A stretch of 64,000 nt of DNA from LD21 sp963715785 (GCA_963715785.1 OY970276.1:4154001-4218000); one strand, 5' to 3'. Shown: positions 8,754 through 18,383, counted from the first letter of the stretch. Notes: a model not told the origin generated them from the letters alone. Numbers and translations: made by a program.

Positions 8754-9281
8754 ATGAAAAATTCTGTAATAATATTAGTGCTCATACTTTTTTCGCCGCT
8801 GGTCTTTTCACAGCAAAATGTAAAGTGGTATACAATACAGGAAGCTGAGAAGCTCAATAAGCAAAACCCGCGCCCCCTTTTCATTGATACATACACCGAC
8901 TGGTGCGGCTGGTGCAAAAAGATGGACAAGGAAACATTTACCAACCCGGTAATAGCCGATATACTTAATTCTAAATTCTATCCAGTAAAGTTCAATGCTG
9001 AAGGTAAGGAAAGTGTCACCTTTTTTGGCCAGACTTATATAAATGATGGCAAATCAGGCAATGCTAATCAGCTGGCTGTTGCGCTGCTTAACGGACAATT
9101 ATCCTACCCTACTGTTGTTTTTCTTGTTCCTCAGAAAGATGGGAAGCTGGCTTCCCAGCCGATTCCGGGTTTCAGGGAACCAAAAGATATGGAAGTATTG
9201 TTGAGTTACTTTTCTGACAAAGCCTACCTTGCCCAGTCATGGGATGATTTTCAGAAGACATTCCAGGGAAAAATAAAATAG
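8754..9281 (+). CDS. Exported thioredoxin-like protein (thioredoxin_7/DUF255-like)
   Basis: Protein of 175 residues with a cleavable signal peptide (MKNSVIILVLILFSPLVFSQ), so probably periplasmic. A thioredoxin fold follows: FIDTYTDWCGWCKKMD carries the active-site pair C51-G-W-C54, and SYPTVVFLVP supplies the cis-proline. The CGWC active site is that of the thioredoxin-like YyaL/DUF255 group rather than classic thioredoxin (CGPC). Likely a thiol-disulfide reductase or isomerase for exported proteins; the partner is unknown. It is a single gene, convergent with the DUF4831 gene. Confidence 0.85.
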   Translation: MKNSVIILVLILFSPLVFSQQNVKWYTIQEAEKLNKQNPRPLFIDTYTDWCGWCKKMDKETFTNPVIADILNSKFYPVKFNAEGKESVTFFGQTYINDGKSGNANQLAVALLNGQLSYPTVVFLVPQKDGKLASQPIPGFREPKDMEVLLSYFSDKAYLAQSWDDFQKTFQGKIK

Positions 9282-9302
9282 TTCCGCGATAAGTTTCCGG
9301 CT

Positions 9303-10424
9303 TTATTTGCCAATAATGTAGTTTTCCGGAAGCTGAATTATTTCACCGAACTGGTAGACCAGCTTTCTGGTTTCAAAAAGTTTCTGTGTACCAAGACTGA
9401 TCTTAACATCTGCGATATCCGGCACCCTGTAAAATAATTTATCGTAGGTTTTGGATTCCGATTTGCCTTTTGTCCTGTTGATTATAGTAAGATCTTTCGT
9501 CGTTTTTTCAGGAGTAAACTCCGCGGTAACCGGTTTCCCCAGGGTTGATGAGCCTGTAACTGGTCCGGTCTGATCCGAGAACTGGAAAAGAGTAACCGGT
9601 TTGCCAATCATTGTTTTTTGAGGGATCAGCGGGTAAGAGAATGTAAAAGTCTCCTTCAGGGTTTTCCCGGTAAACAATTCGGTATATGCTTTCTCCAGAC
9701 GATTAATTTCATTTATCGGAGCCTCACTCTGAGGAAATACATTTGCCTCCCCGGTAAGAATGAGCTGTTTGCCATCTCTGAGATCCATCAGCCTTTTTGC
9801 TGCTTTTTCAGCCAGCTGATCAACAGGGAGCTGCTTTTTCTTTTCAACTATATACGGAACGCGGATGAACGTAGAATCCATGCTTAGCCTTTTATATGCA
9901 GTGTCACGCTGGGTCTGAAAATATTCATCAGATCCAAGATCATACGAGTGAGACTGTACATTACCTGATTCATCGGGAATGCCCTGCTTTTCATGTGAAT
10001 AAAAAATCTCAGGATTCAGATCGAGTATTAATCCTTCCTTTTTAAGCGACAACGCATTGGTCTGAAAGAGAGTCGAGCTGGAAATTGCATAAAACTCCGA
10101 CGGATCAAGCTCCTCATGAGATTTGAGAGTTATACTTTCAATTGACCATGATTCAGTTTCGCTTTTGATAACATCAGAAAGTCCAAGAAGGTCCTCTGCA
10201 TATTGTGCATAAGGGCCTGGCTTTTCAATAGTTCTTTCCATTGAGACAACCACTGTGAAGACTGTCCTTGGAAGTCCATAAACTATGCTCCCGTCACGCA
10301 AGGCCATTGAATCAGAAAGGGGAGTTATGATGCCTTTTGAATCAGCAATTTGTCGGTTTGTCATACAAGAGTCAGCCAGTAAAAGGATTGCCATTAACAC
10401 GGATAATCTTATTGCAGTTTTCAT
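9303..10424 (-). CDS. DUF4831-family lipoprotein
   Basis: Protein of 373 residues with a lipoprotein signal (ILLLADSC, lipidation Cys at ~20). The body, with GSIVYGLPRTVFTVVVS and the paired beta-rich segments around PGPYAQYAEDLLGL, fits my memory of the Bacteroidota-specific DUF4831 family. It should be anchored in the inner or outer membrane facing the periplasm. Function is unknown. It follows the NnrDE gene by 75 bp on the same strand and has its own TAnnTTTG match at 10442-10449, so it may be transcribed independently. Assignment to DUF4831 is from recognition, not a profile search. Confidence 0.75.
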   Translation of the reverse strand: MKTAIRLSVLMAILLLADSCMTNRQIADSKGIITPLSDSMALRDGSIVYGLPRTVFTVVVSMERTIEKPGPYAQYAEDLLGLSDVIKSETESWSIESITLKSHEELDPSEFYAISSSTLFQTNALSLKKEGLILDLNPEIFYSHEKQGIPDESGNVQSHSYDLGSDEYFQTQRDTAYKRLSMDSTFIRVPYIVEKKKQLPVDQLAEKAAKRLMDLRDGKQLILTGEANVFPQSEAPINEINRLEKAYTELFTGKTLKETFTFSYPLIPQKTMIGKPVTLFQFSDQTGPVTGSSTLGKPVTAEFTPEKTTKDLTIINRTKGKSESKTYDKLFYRVPDIADVKISLGTQKLFETRKLVYQFGEIIQLPENYIIGK

Positions 10425-10441
10425 AGAGATATATGTTTAAT

Positions 10442-10449
10442 CAAAATTA
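10442..10449 (-). promoter_or_regulatory. -7 promoter element for the DUF4831 gene
   Basis: CAAAATTA on the plus strand is TAATTTTG on the minus strand, an exact TAnnTTTG match 17 bp before the start codon, giving a very short leader. Confidence 0.45.
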
Positions 10450-10499
10450 TTATTCCAGTTATTAATTCGCTGCACAGCTGAAGCCTGAGCACAGACGGG

Positions 10500-12035
10500 T
10501 CAGTTTTCCTTCCAGGTCTCAGGTTCTCTGATATTATTAAATGCTTTTGAAAGGTTTTCGATGATATCAGACGCAATAATTGATTCCTGTCCTGATGCTG
10601 CCGCTGCAAAATCGCCTGCAAGACCATGAATAAAAACGCCCAGTATTGCGGCATTTTCAGATGCATAGCCCTGTGCCAGCAAAGATAACAAAATACCTGT
10701 CAGGACATCCCCGCTTCCCGCAGTTGCCATCCCCGGATTACCGGTACTGTTGAAAAATACTTTTCCTTCCGGGGTTGTCACAGAAGTATTGGCTCCTTTG
10801 AGTATCACAATGCATTTATGTTCTTTAGAAAACTCAATCTGCCTCATTAATCTCTGAAAGCCAGTGGCAGTTTTTCCGGCAATTCTTTCAAACTCCTTCG
10901 GATGCGGAGTGAGAATAGCACCCTCAGGTATCAGAGAAAGCCTGTCCTTATCGATTGAGAGGATATTAAGAGCATCAGCATCAATAACAACCGGGTTTTT
11001 CCAGTCTTTTAAGAAGCTTAGGACGGCATTCTGTGTTTCAGGTTCAGTGCCTAAGCCCGGTCCTATTCCCACAGCGTTGAATGATTTTAAGTCTTTTATC
11101 TCCGAGATGCATTTTTCACTTTTATCTGCCAGTGCCATCGCTTCAGGGATAGCTGACTGTGCAATTTGTATACCGCAATAAGGCAGGTGACATGTTATCA
11201 GTCCGACGCCTGCGCGCAGAGCTGCTTTTGCTCCTAAAACGGCAGCACCCATCTTGCCGTATGACCCGGCGACCAAAAGTCCATGACCATAGATCCCTTT
11301 ATGATCAAATTTTTTTCTTTTTTTAAGCAAGGGAGAAATTTCTTCTTTCCCGAGGTATCTGTATGGCGATTCGGTGTCTCTGATTGCACTCATGCTCAAA
11401 CCTATAGGCAATACAACCCATTCACCGCAACAATCTGAGTTTTCACTAAACATGAAGGCAATTTTCGGGAACTGGAAACTCAATGTATAGTCGGCGGAAA
11501 CAATGCATTCATAATTATTGGCCGAATTATCTTCTCCGAATAATCCTGAGGGAATATCAATGGAAACAACTGTTGCATCTGTACCGTTTATTCGCTTTAT
11601 AATATCTCCTGCCAGTCCCTGCACCGGACGGGTTAGACCCGAACCGAAGATCGCATCGATAACAACATCCTCGCTTGAAATTAAAGGGAAATAATCCGGA
11701 TCGGTTATATGAGTGACCGAAACTTTTGACTCAGAATTAAGCCGCTTAAGGTTGGTTTTCCAGTCGTCAGTGGTCTTATCTGTAAACTCCACATAATAAA
11801 CCTGTGGCTCATACCTGTTTGATTTCAGCAAACGTGCAAGTGCCAGTCCATCGCCTCCATTATTTCCGGGCCCGGCAAAAATAAAGATCCTTTCTTTTCT
11901 TTCGAACCTGGAAATAATCCATCGGAGAAGCTGCCCTGCAGCTCTTTCCATCAGATCAATGGATTCCACAGGTTCCTCTTTTATGGTGTATCCGTCAATT
12001 TGTTTAATCTGATCGCTCCGGAAAAGTTTCATCAA
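10500..12035 (-). CDS. nnr: Bifunctional NAD(P)H-hydrate repair enzyme (epimerase + ADP/ATP-dependent dehydratase)
   Basis: Cytosolic metabolite-repair enzyme that restores NADH and NADPH from their damaged hydrates. The N-terminal YjeF_N epimerase (about residues 1-215) shows FAGPGNNGGDGLALARLL and VIDAIFGSGL. The C-terminal carbohydrate-kinase-like dehydratase (about 225-505) shows GHGLLVAGSYGKMGAA, VIDADALNIL, LTPHPKEFERI and the catalytic GNPGMATAGSGDVLTG. At 511 residues it has the standard length of the fused form. A TAnnTTTG element lies 17 bp upstream. It is a housekeeping gene and its neighbours say little about it. Confidence 0.95.
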   Translation of the reverse strand: MMKLFRSDQIKQIDGYTIKEEPVESIDLMERAAGQLLRWIISRFERKERIFIFAGPGNNGGDGLALARLLKSNRYEPQVYYVEFTDKTTDDWKTNLKRLNSESKVSVTHITDPDYFPLISSEDVVIDAIFGSGLTRPVQGLAGDIIKRINGTDATVVSIDIPSGLFGEDNSANNYECIVSADYTLSFQFPKIAFMFSENSDCCGEWVVLPIGLSMSAIRDTESPYRYLGKEEISPLLKKRKKFDHKGIYGHGLLVAGSYGKMGAAVLGAKAALRAGVGLITCHLPYCGIQIAQSAIPEAMALADKSEKCISEIKDLKSFNAVGIGPGLGTEPETQNAVLSFLKDWKNPVVIDADALNILSIDKDRLSLIPEGAILTPHPKEFERIAGKTATGFQRLMRQIEFSKEHKCIVILKGANTSVTTPEGKVFFNSTGNPGMATAGSGDVLTGILLSLLAQGYASENAAILGVFIHGLAGDFAAAASGQESIIASDIIENLSKAFNNIREPETWKEN

Positions 12036-12052
12036 ATATCATTTTTGTTTCA

Positions 12053-12060
12053 CAAATTTA
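12053..12060 (-). promoter_or_regulatory. -7 promoter element for the NAD(P)HX repair gene
   Basis: CAAATTTA on the plus strand reads TAAATTTG on the minus strand, an exact TAnnTTTG match 17 bp upstream of the start codon at 12035. Confidence 0.5.
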
Positions 12061-12159
12061 CATTCTTAATGTGTCAATTAAAAAGATGCAGACATATTAT
12101 AACAAAAATGAGAGCATATTGTGGCACATTACTTTTAAAAAGATTGATATATTTGTTCA

Positions 12160-12174
12160 GTGCGCCTGGCGCAC
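12160..12174. repeat. GC-rich perfect palindrome in an intergenic spacer
   Basis: GTGCGCC-T-GGCGCAC is a perfect 7+1+7 palindrome followed by a run of related words (GCACGGCACA, CACGATTCACGGC). Its GC content stands out from the AT-rich 289-bp gap between the diverging NAD(P)HX repair and POT genes. It may be a decayed REP-like element or an operator. Confidence 0.4.
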
Positions 12175-12324
12175 GGCACAAAGCTCACGATTCACGGCAT
12201 AATGTTAGAGAAGGTTATATCACAAGAACATTTTTGCTTTTTGCGCCAACCACCGTTAGTCGTGCATCACATGAAATGGAAAAAATTTTAATTAATTGAA
12301 ATAAACCAGATAATCTGACCAGAC

Positions 12325-14115
12325 ATGCTGAAGAATCATCCGAAAGGACTACTCGTAGCCTTCTTTTCCAATATGGGAGAAAGGTTTGGATTTTATACCA
12401 TGATGGCTATACTGGTGCTTTTTTTGCAGGCCAAGTTCGGGCTTTCCGCTGCAAAAGCCGGGACTATTTACAGCTGGTTCTATTTCGGTATTTATGCTCT
12501 GGCCCTGGCAGGAGGAATACTCGCTGATGCAACAAAAAGGTACAAGCTGGTTATCCTTTCAGGCATTATCATAATGTTTGCAGGATATATTATCATGGCT
12601 GTTCCGGGCATGTCCCTGACAATCACAATAGTCGGGCTTTTTATCATTGCCCTGGGAAATGGATTGTTCAAGGGTAATCTTCAGGCTGTTGTTGGTCAGA
12701 TGTACGATGACCCGAAATATGCAGGTTTGCGCGATTCAGCATTCATGATTTTTTATATGGGGATAAATATCGGCGCTCTTTTCGCACCCTTTGCGGCAAC
12801 AGGGATCAGGAACTGGTGGCTTAAAACCAACGGGTTTGTGCACGACGGAAGCCTTCCGGCTCTCTGTCACCAGTTTATAAACGGGACACTGGCAGACAAA
12901 TCACTTTTTCAGCAGATGGCCGATAAAGCCAATCTTGGCGGTCATGTTACAGACCTGTCAGTCTTTGCCCATTCTTATCTTGAAGTTTTTTCAAGAGGCT
13001 ACAATTTTGCATTCGCGATAGCAGCAGGGACGATGGTGATTTCACTCCTGGTATATATAATTTTTAACAAGTACCTGCCAAATAAGGAAAAGAAGGTGAC
13101 GGAAATAACAGAAAAGGTCGAGTTCAAGCCATCTGTACTTTTTGCCGCAATATTGGCGCTGGGAATCACTGCATTCGTGCTCCACTTCATAAAACAGGTA
13201 GGCTGGAAAGAAGGTTTTGCATTTGGATTGTTCGCGGCATTTGTAACCTGGATAGTCCTCACAGCGAAAAAGGAGGAGATGTCAAGAATAGTTGCCTTGA
13301 TCCTTGTATTCATAGTTGTCATATTCTTCTGGATGTCGTTTCACCAGAACGGATTAACCCTTACGCTTTTTGCCCGCGATTACAGCGCCAAATATGTCAG
13401 TCCTGTAACCTATCTCTTCTTCAATGTGGTCTCACTTCTTGCAGTTTGCGGATCAGTGGCCGGACTTGTTATGCTGCTGAGAAAAGGAGTCAGTTCGACT
13501 GTAAGGATTTCAGGGGGAATTCTTTTTGCTGTGGCTCTGATCGTCAGCTATCTGAAAGTCACACACGCTGAAAAGCTGAATGCAATATCACCTGAAATAT
13601 TTCAGTCATTCAATCCTCTTTTTGTTGTCGCTCTTACTTTTCCTGTTATGGGCTTTTTCTCATGGCTTAACAAGAAAGGACTTGAACCGTCGGTGCCCAA
13701 AAAAATCGGTTTCGGAATGATAATAGCTGCTGCAGGCTTCATTCTTCTGCTTGTCAGCTCCTTGAACCTGGTATCTCCTCTTATGCTTAAAGGAACGCCT
13801 GTACCTGATGCTGACAGAGTCTCTTCCTACTGGCTTATAAGTATTTACCTTGTTTTAACCGTTGCGGAGCTCTTTCTTAGTCCCATGGGATTATCATTTG
13901 TTTCGAAAGTTGCACCATCACGTTTCCAGGGGCTCATGCAGGGTGGATGGCTTCTAGCAACTGCCGTAGGCAATAAGCTGCTCTTTGTGGGAACACTCTT
14001 ATGGGACAAAGTGCAACTCTGGCAGTTATGGCTGGTATTCATTATATGCTGTCTCACATCAGCAGCATTCATATTTTCTATTCTCAAGAGGCTCGAAAAA
14101 GAAGGAAAAGGTTAG
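12325..14115 (+). CDS. POT/PTR2-family proton-dependent oligopeptide transporter
   Basis: Inner-membrane proton-coupled importer of di- and tripeptides. The start MLKNHPKGLLVAFFSNMGERFGFY contains the family ERFxFY proton-coupling motif in TM1 (GERFGFY). The second PTR2 signature region is visible as FYMGINIGALFAPFAA, preceded by GLFKGNLQAVVGQMYDD. At 596 residues with ~13-14 hydrophobic segments it matches Bacteroidota POT proteins, which are longer than E. coli DtpA because of inserted helices in the middle. It stands alone on the plus strand and is followed by a repeat-rich intergenic region. Confidence 0.93.
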   Translation: MLKNHPKGLLVAFFSNMGERFGFYTMMAILVLFLQAKFGLSAAKAGTIYSWFYFGIYALALAGGILADATKRYKLVILSGIIIMFAGYIIMAVPGMSLTITIVGLFIIALGNGLFKGNLQAVVGQMYDDPKYAGLRDSAFMIFYMGINIGALFAPFAATGIRNWWLKTNGFVHDGSLPALCHQFINGTLADKSLFQQMADKANLGGHVTDLSVFAHSYLEVFSRGYNFAFAIAAGTMVISLLVYIIFNKYLPNKEKKVTEITEKVEFKPSVLFAAILALGITAFVLHFIKQVGWKEGFAFGLFAAFVTWIVLTAKKEEMSRIVALILVFIVVIFFWMSFHQNGLTLTLFARDYSAKYVSPVTYLFFNVVSLLAVCGSVAGLVMLLRKGVSSTVRISGGILFAVALIVSYLKVTHAEKLNAISPEIFQSFNPLFVVALTFPVMGFFSWLNKKGLEPSVPKKIGFGMIIAAAGFILLLVSSLNLVSPLMLKGTPVPDADRVSSYWLISIYLVLTVAELFLSPMGLSFVSKVAPSRFQGLMQGGWLLATAVGNKLLFVGTLLWDKVQLWQLWLVFIICCLTSAAFIFSILKRLEKEGKG

Positions 14116-14190
14116 GATGGCAGCAGGACTTAGCTGTTTTATTAAATCAATGAATCAAACAACCCGGTTCAAAAGTATGGCAAACGTTTT

Positions 14191-14362
14191 AAGTTTTTCC
14201 ATCATCCCCAGGTCCTACGTTGACGTCTATGCCCCCAACCCCCTAAAGGGCATAGCCATCAAGCTAATTTTTTTAACTCTCTGATATTCGGTGTATCAAC
14301 CCCCCAACCCCCCACATGGGGGGCTTCAAGTTTTTCCATCATCCCCAGGTCTTATATTGACG
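14191..14362. repeat. Two direct repeats with embedded C-tract/G-tract hairpins
   Basis: A 35-bp unit beginning AAGTTTTTCCATCATCCCCA occurs at 14191-14225 and again at 14328-14362 with 3 differences. After copy 1, CTATGCCC (14227-14234) pairs with GGGCATAG (14248-14255). Before copy 2, CCCCCC (14308-14313) faces GGGGGG (14318-14323). The GCCCCCAACCCCCTAAAGGGC type of sequence is, from memory, a common Bacteroidota intergenic element. It fills most of the 442-bp gap after the POT gene and might also act as its terminator. Confidence 0.7.
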
Positions 14363-14485
14363 GCCTTTGGGCCACAGTCCGGTACTATTGTGATTTTTAT
14401 TAACCACTTTACTAATTTCACTGAACCTTTTGCATTTCTTTATGCTAATTAGTTAATAGATCGAATATTTCATACTATAAATCAG

Positions 14486-14493
14486 TAATTTTG
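14486..14493 (+). promoter_or_regulatory. -7 promoter element of the threonine operon
   Basis: TAATTTTG matches TAnnTTTG exactly, 64 bp upstream of thrA. It places the transcript start near 14500, just before the leader hairpin at 14515-14534. Confidence 0.5.
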
Positions 14494-14514
14494 TTATTTT
14501 TGTTCTGATTTTTA

Positions 14515-14544
14515 ATGCATCTTTTGGGATGCATTTTCATTTTA
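14515..14544 (+). terminator. Leader hairpin with T-rich tail, possible attenuator of thrA
   Basis: ATGCATC (14515-14521) pairs perfectly with GATGCAT (14528-14534), loop TTTTGG, followed by TTTCATTTT. It lies between the predicted promoter and the thrA start codon, the position of a leader terminator. No obvious Thr/Ile-rich leader peptide fits in the short leader. Confidence 0.45.
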
Positions 14545-14557
14545 CACGCTATTTCTA

Positions 14558-16987
14558 ATGAAAGTACTGAAGTTTGGTGGTACATCAGTTGGCTCTCCCG
14601 AGCGGATCAGGGGAGTGAAAAAAATAATTGAATCGCAAAGTTTTCCATGCCTGATTGTTGTATCAGCATTCCAGGGAGTTACCGATGATCTCAAGCTTAT
14701 AAGTGAACTTGCTTCGGGCAGGAATGATGAATATGAGATACTCCTTGATAAATTAATTGAGAAGCATATAGAATTTGCCAGACAGTTAATTGCTAAGGAG
14801 AAACTTGACATTCTTCTTAAAGATATCAGGAACATTGCGGAAGATCTCCGCGAAACACTGAGTGGTATCTATTTGCTCCGCGAACTAAGCAAGCATTCAC
14901 TTGATCAGACTTTAAGCACAGGAGAAATACTGGCATCGCTTATACTCAGCAACCTGATCGATGACAGCCAGTTAATTGACTCGCGCAAATTTATCAGGAC
15001 TGACAGCAATTTTGGATTTGCCAGCGTGGATTTCGAAAAAACAGATAGTCTGATCTCGAAGAGTCTTATGGGAATTAAGAAGCGGATAATTGCACCCGGG
15101 TTCATCGCAAGCAATGAGAAGGGTGAGACAACAACGCTGGGAAGAGGAGGATCTGATTACTCGGCATCTATTTTTGCAGCCGCTGTAAATGCCGAGGTAC
15201 TCGAGATCTGGACCGATGTCGACGGGTTTATGACTGCCGATCCGAAGAAAGTCGAAAGGGCCTACGCGATTGAAAGCCTCACCTATTCGGAAGCCATCGA
15301 ACTGTCGCATTTCGGGGCAAGGGTGATCTACACTCCCACCCTGAGACCTGTTTACAAAAAGAACATACCAATAGTTGTACTGAATACCTTCAATCCTTCC
15401 TCAAAGGGAACGCTCATAAACAATAAACCGGGAGAGAATAACCGGAGCCCCATAAAAGGCATCTCATCAATTGATCATATCGATCTTATAACCCTCCAGG
15501 GCACGGGAATGGTAGGTGTAACAGGCACTTCCATGAGACTCTTTGGCGCTCTTGCACGAAAGAATGTAAATGTAGTGCTGATCACTCAGGCCTCCTCGGA
15601 ATATTCCATAACATTTGCTGTAACTCCCTCTGACTCAGTAATAGCTTCACGTGCTCTCAATGATGAATTTGTGACTGAGATAGAGCATAATAAGGAATTA
15701 AAGATCCTGGTTGAGAAAAACCTGTCAATTATTGCCATAGTCGGGGAAAGGATGAAAAACACACCGGGCATTTCGGCAACATTATTCAAGTCGCTCGGCC
15801 GCAATGGAATAAATGTTATAGCCACTGCCCAGGGCTCCTCTGAGCTGAACATTTCAGTTGTAATAAAAAATGAGAATTTAAAGAAAGCCCTGAATGTAAT
15901 CCACGATGGGTTCTTCCTGTCACGATTCAAGGAGATGTATCTGTTTATAGCAGGCACAGGCCTGGTGGGCACCAGTCTTTTGAAACAGCTTCATACTCAG
16001 TACTCTACCCTGGTAAGTGAGCATAACCTAAAGATAAATCTTATTGGTGTGACCAATTCAAGGAAAATGGTTATCGACAAAAAAGGCATACCTCTTGAAA
16101 ATTATAAAGATGCTCTCAGGACAGCCGAATCTAAGGCAGACATTTCAGCTTTCATCCAGCAAATGACAAAACTGAACCTTCGGAATTCAGTATTCATCGA
16201 CTGTACTGCAAATGAAGATGTTGCAGCCATGTATGCAGAGATTCTTTCAAAATATGTTTCAATTGTCACAGCCAATAAGATAGCTTGTTCTTCAAAACAA
16301 AGCTATTATCAGGAACTCAAAAGTATTGCAAGTGAGCGGGGTGTGAAATTCATGTACGAAACGACTGTGGGAGCCGGCTTGCCGATTATAAAAACTATCA
16401 ACGATCTGGTTCTCAGCGGCGACAGGATACTTAAAGTAGAGGCAGTTCTCTCGGGTACAATGAATTTTATATTCAATGAGCTCAGCCCCGACATGCCCTT
16501 GAGCAGCGCAATAAGAAAAGCCAGGGAGATTGGCTATTCAGAGCCTGATCCAAGAGTGGACCTCAGCGGTACTGATGTAGTCAGAAAGATCATGATCCTT
16601 TCACGTGAAGCAGGTTATTCCATTGAAAAAGAAGATGTTATTATCAAAACATTTCTTCCTGACGAGTGTTTTAAAGGCGATTTGAACAATTTCTTTGAAA
16701 AAGTCAGGGATTTTGATGCCGGGTTCGAAGAGAAGCGTAAGGAACTGACCAGGCAGAATCTGAAATGGCGGTTTTTTGCGACAATGGAATTGGGTAAAGC
16801 AAGAGTCGAACTGCTCACAATCGGCCCGGATCATCCTTCATATAATCTGGAAGGCAGCAACAATATTATACTGCTTACGACAATAAGATACAATGAGCTG
16901 CCGATGGTTATAAAAGGATATGGTGCAGGAGCCGAGGTTACTGCTGCCGGAGTATTCTCGGATCTTATGAGGGTGGTCAATGTCTGA
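14558..16987 (+). CDS. thrA: Bifunctional aspartokinase / homoserine dehydrogenase
   Basis: Cytosolic enzyme catalysing the first and third steps from aspartate to threonine. The aspartokinase half (about 1-290) opens with MKVLKFGGTSVGSPERI and has TTLGRGGSDYSAS. Two ACT-type regulatory domains follow (about 310-460; GVTGTSMRLFGALARKNVN and GISATLFKSLGRNGINV), suggesting feedback control by threonine. The homoserine dehydrogenase half begins near residue 463 with FIAGTGLVGTSLLKQL and contains TANKIA and the substrate-binding VGAGLPIIKT and EAVLSGTMNFIFNEL. Its 809 residues are the usual length. It heads the operon thrA-thrC-thrH, with thrC 15 bp downstream. Confidence 0.97.
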   Translation: MKVLKFGGTSVGSPERIRGVKKIIESQSFPCLIVVSAFQGVTDDLKLISELASGRNDEYEILLDKLIEKHIEFARQLIAKEKLDILLKDIRNIAEDLRETLSGIYLLRELSKHSLDQTLSTGEILASLILSNLIDDSQLIDSRKFIRTDSNFGFASVDFEKTDSLISKSLMGIKKRIIAPGFIASNEKGETTTLGRGGSDYSASIFAAAVNAEVLEIWTDVDGFMTADPKKVERAYAIESLTYSEAIELSHFGARVIYTPTLRPVYKKNIPIVVLNTFNPSSKGTLINNKPGENNRSPIKGISSIDHIDLITLQGTGMVGVTGTSMRLFGALARKNVNVVLITQASSEYSITFAVTPSDSVIASRALNDEFVTEIEHNKELKILVEKNLSIIAIVGERMKNTPGISATLFKSLGRNGINVIATAQGSSELNISVVIKNENLKKALNVIHDGFFLSRFKEMYLFIAGTGLVGTSLLKQLHTQYSTLVSEHNLKINLIGVTNSRKMVIDKKGIPLENYKDALRTAESKADISAFIQQMTKLNLRNSVFIDCTANEDVAAMYAEILSKYVSIVTANKIACSSKQSYYQELKSIASERGVKFMYETTVGAGLPIIKTINDLVLSGDRILKVEAVLSGTMNFIFNELSPDMPLSSAIRKAREIGYSEPDPRVDLSGTDVVRKIMILSREAGYSIEKEDVIIKTFLPDECFKGDLNNFFEKVRDFDAGFEEKRKELTRQNLKWRFFATMELGKARVELLTIGPDHPSYNLEGSNNIILLTTIRYNELPMVIKGYGAGAEVTAAGVFSDLMRVVNV

Positions 16988-17002
16988 TTAAATTTACTTC
17001 AA

Positions 17003-18376
17003 TTGAAAAAAAAACCTGTAAAATATTATTCAACAAATCTGAAGTCACCTGAAGTTGATTTCAGGACTGCTCTCCTGAGCGGTATTGCTCCTGACGGCGG
17101 ATTATATATGCCTGATTCACTGCCTGTAATAACACCCAGGGACCTCGATTCTTTCCAATCACGCGAGTATCATCAGATAGCGTTTAATATCTTGCATAAA
17201 ATCCTTGGCGATGAGATCGATAAGGAAGAATTGGCAAAAATCTGTGCAGAAGCGTACAATTTCGACGTACCTCTTGAAAAAGTGTATGACCGAAGGTATG
17301 TCATGCGACTTGACCAGGGACCCACTGCATCGTTTAAAGATTTTGCAGCCAGGACGATGAGCCGCATGATGCAATACTATTTATCGCTGAATGATCATCA
17401 TCTGACGATCCTTACCGCCACTTCGGGAGATACCGGAAGCGCTGTGGCAAATGCCTTTTACGGACTGAAAAACATAAATGCCATTATCTTATTCCCTGCA
17501 AAGGAAGTCTCTCTGATGCAGCGAAAACAGATGACCACGCTTGATGATAATATCCGTATAATAGAAGTTGACGGGAAATTCGATGATTGCCAGAGACTCG
17601 TTAAAACTGCATTCCTCGACCCCGCATTATCAGATATTCCTCTCACTTCAGCAAATTCAATAAATATCGGAAGATTACTGCCTCAGTCGGTATACTATTT
17701 TTACGCCTATTCAAAGCTTGCTGCCAATAACAGGGACACAATAATTTTCAGCGTGCCTTCAGGAAATTTCGGCAATCTGATGGGTGGGCTTATTGCTAAG
17801 AAGATGGGGCTTCCTGTGAAAAAATTTATAATTTCAACAAATGAAAATGATGAGGTTCCTGAGTTTCTGAAAACAGGCAGCTACTCAAAAATTGAACCTT
17901 CCAGAAATTGCATTTCCAGCGCTATGAATGTGGGCCATCCCAGCAACCTGGCAAGAATAGTCGCAATCTATGGAGGTGTTATGGATGAATCGGGGAATAT
18001 TATAAAGTCACCGGATCTTGATAAGATGCATGAGGAGCTCTTTGCGGTCAGCATAACCGATAATGAAACGAGGGTTACGATTGATGAATCATACAGGAAA
18101 TATAATCTTCTGCTGGAACCTCATGGTGCAGTTGCCTGGAAGGGAATGTCAGAGTATTCAAAGATAAACAGAAGGGCCGGAACAATTAAGCCCCTCTATA
18201 TTTCTCTTGAAACAGCCCACCCTGCCAAGTTCCCGGAAGAACTTCACAGGATCCTGGAACTGGAGCCATCAAAGCCGGCATCACTTGAGGGATTGGATCA
18301 AAAGCCGGAAAATTATTTTTCTCTGGAAAATAATTATACCTTGTTGAAGGAATTTATACTTAAATATTATAGATAA
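17003..18376 (+). CDS. thrC: Threonine synthase
   Basis: PLP enzyme converting O-phosphohomoserine to threonine. The N-terminus KYYSTNLKSPEVDFRTALL and GIAPDGGLYMP are typical. The PLP lysine is in GPTASFKDFAARTM, and TATSGDTGSAVANAF is the phosphate-binding loop region. At 457 residues it belongs to the shorter bacterial class. The start is TTG at 17003, because no ATG or GTG precedes the conserved N-terminus in frame. It lies 15 bp after thrA and 7 bp before thrH, which supplies the phosphohomoserine in the predicted pathway. Confidence 0.96.
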   Translation: MKKKPVKYYSTNLKSPEVDFRTALLSGIAPDGGLYMPDSLPVITPRDLDSFQSREYHQIAFNILHKILGDEIDKEELAKICAEAYNFDVPLEKVYDRRYVMRLDQGPTASFKDFAARTMSRMMQYYLSLNDHHLTILTATSGDTGSAVANAFYGLKNINAIILFPAKEVSLMQRKQMTTLDDNIRIIEVDGKFDDCQRLVKTAFLDPALSDIPLTSANSINIGRLLPQSVYYFYAYSKLAANNRDTIIFSVPSGNFGNLMGGLIAKKMGLPVKKFIISTNENDEVPEFLKTGSYSKIEPSRNCISSAMNVGHPSNLARIVAIYGGVMDESGNIIKSPDLDKMHEELFAVSITDNETRVTIDESYRKYNLLLEPHGAVAWKGMSEYSKINRRAGTIKPLYISLETAHPAKFPEELHRILELEPSKPASLEGLDQKPENYFSLENNYTLLKEFILKYYR

Positions 18377-18383
18377 GCAGGCT

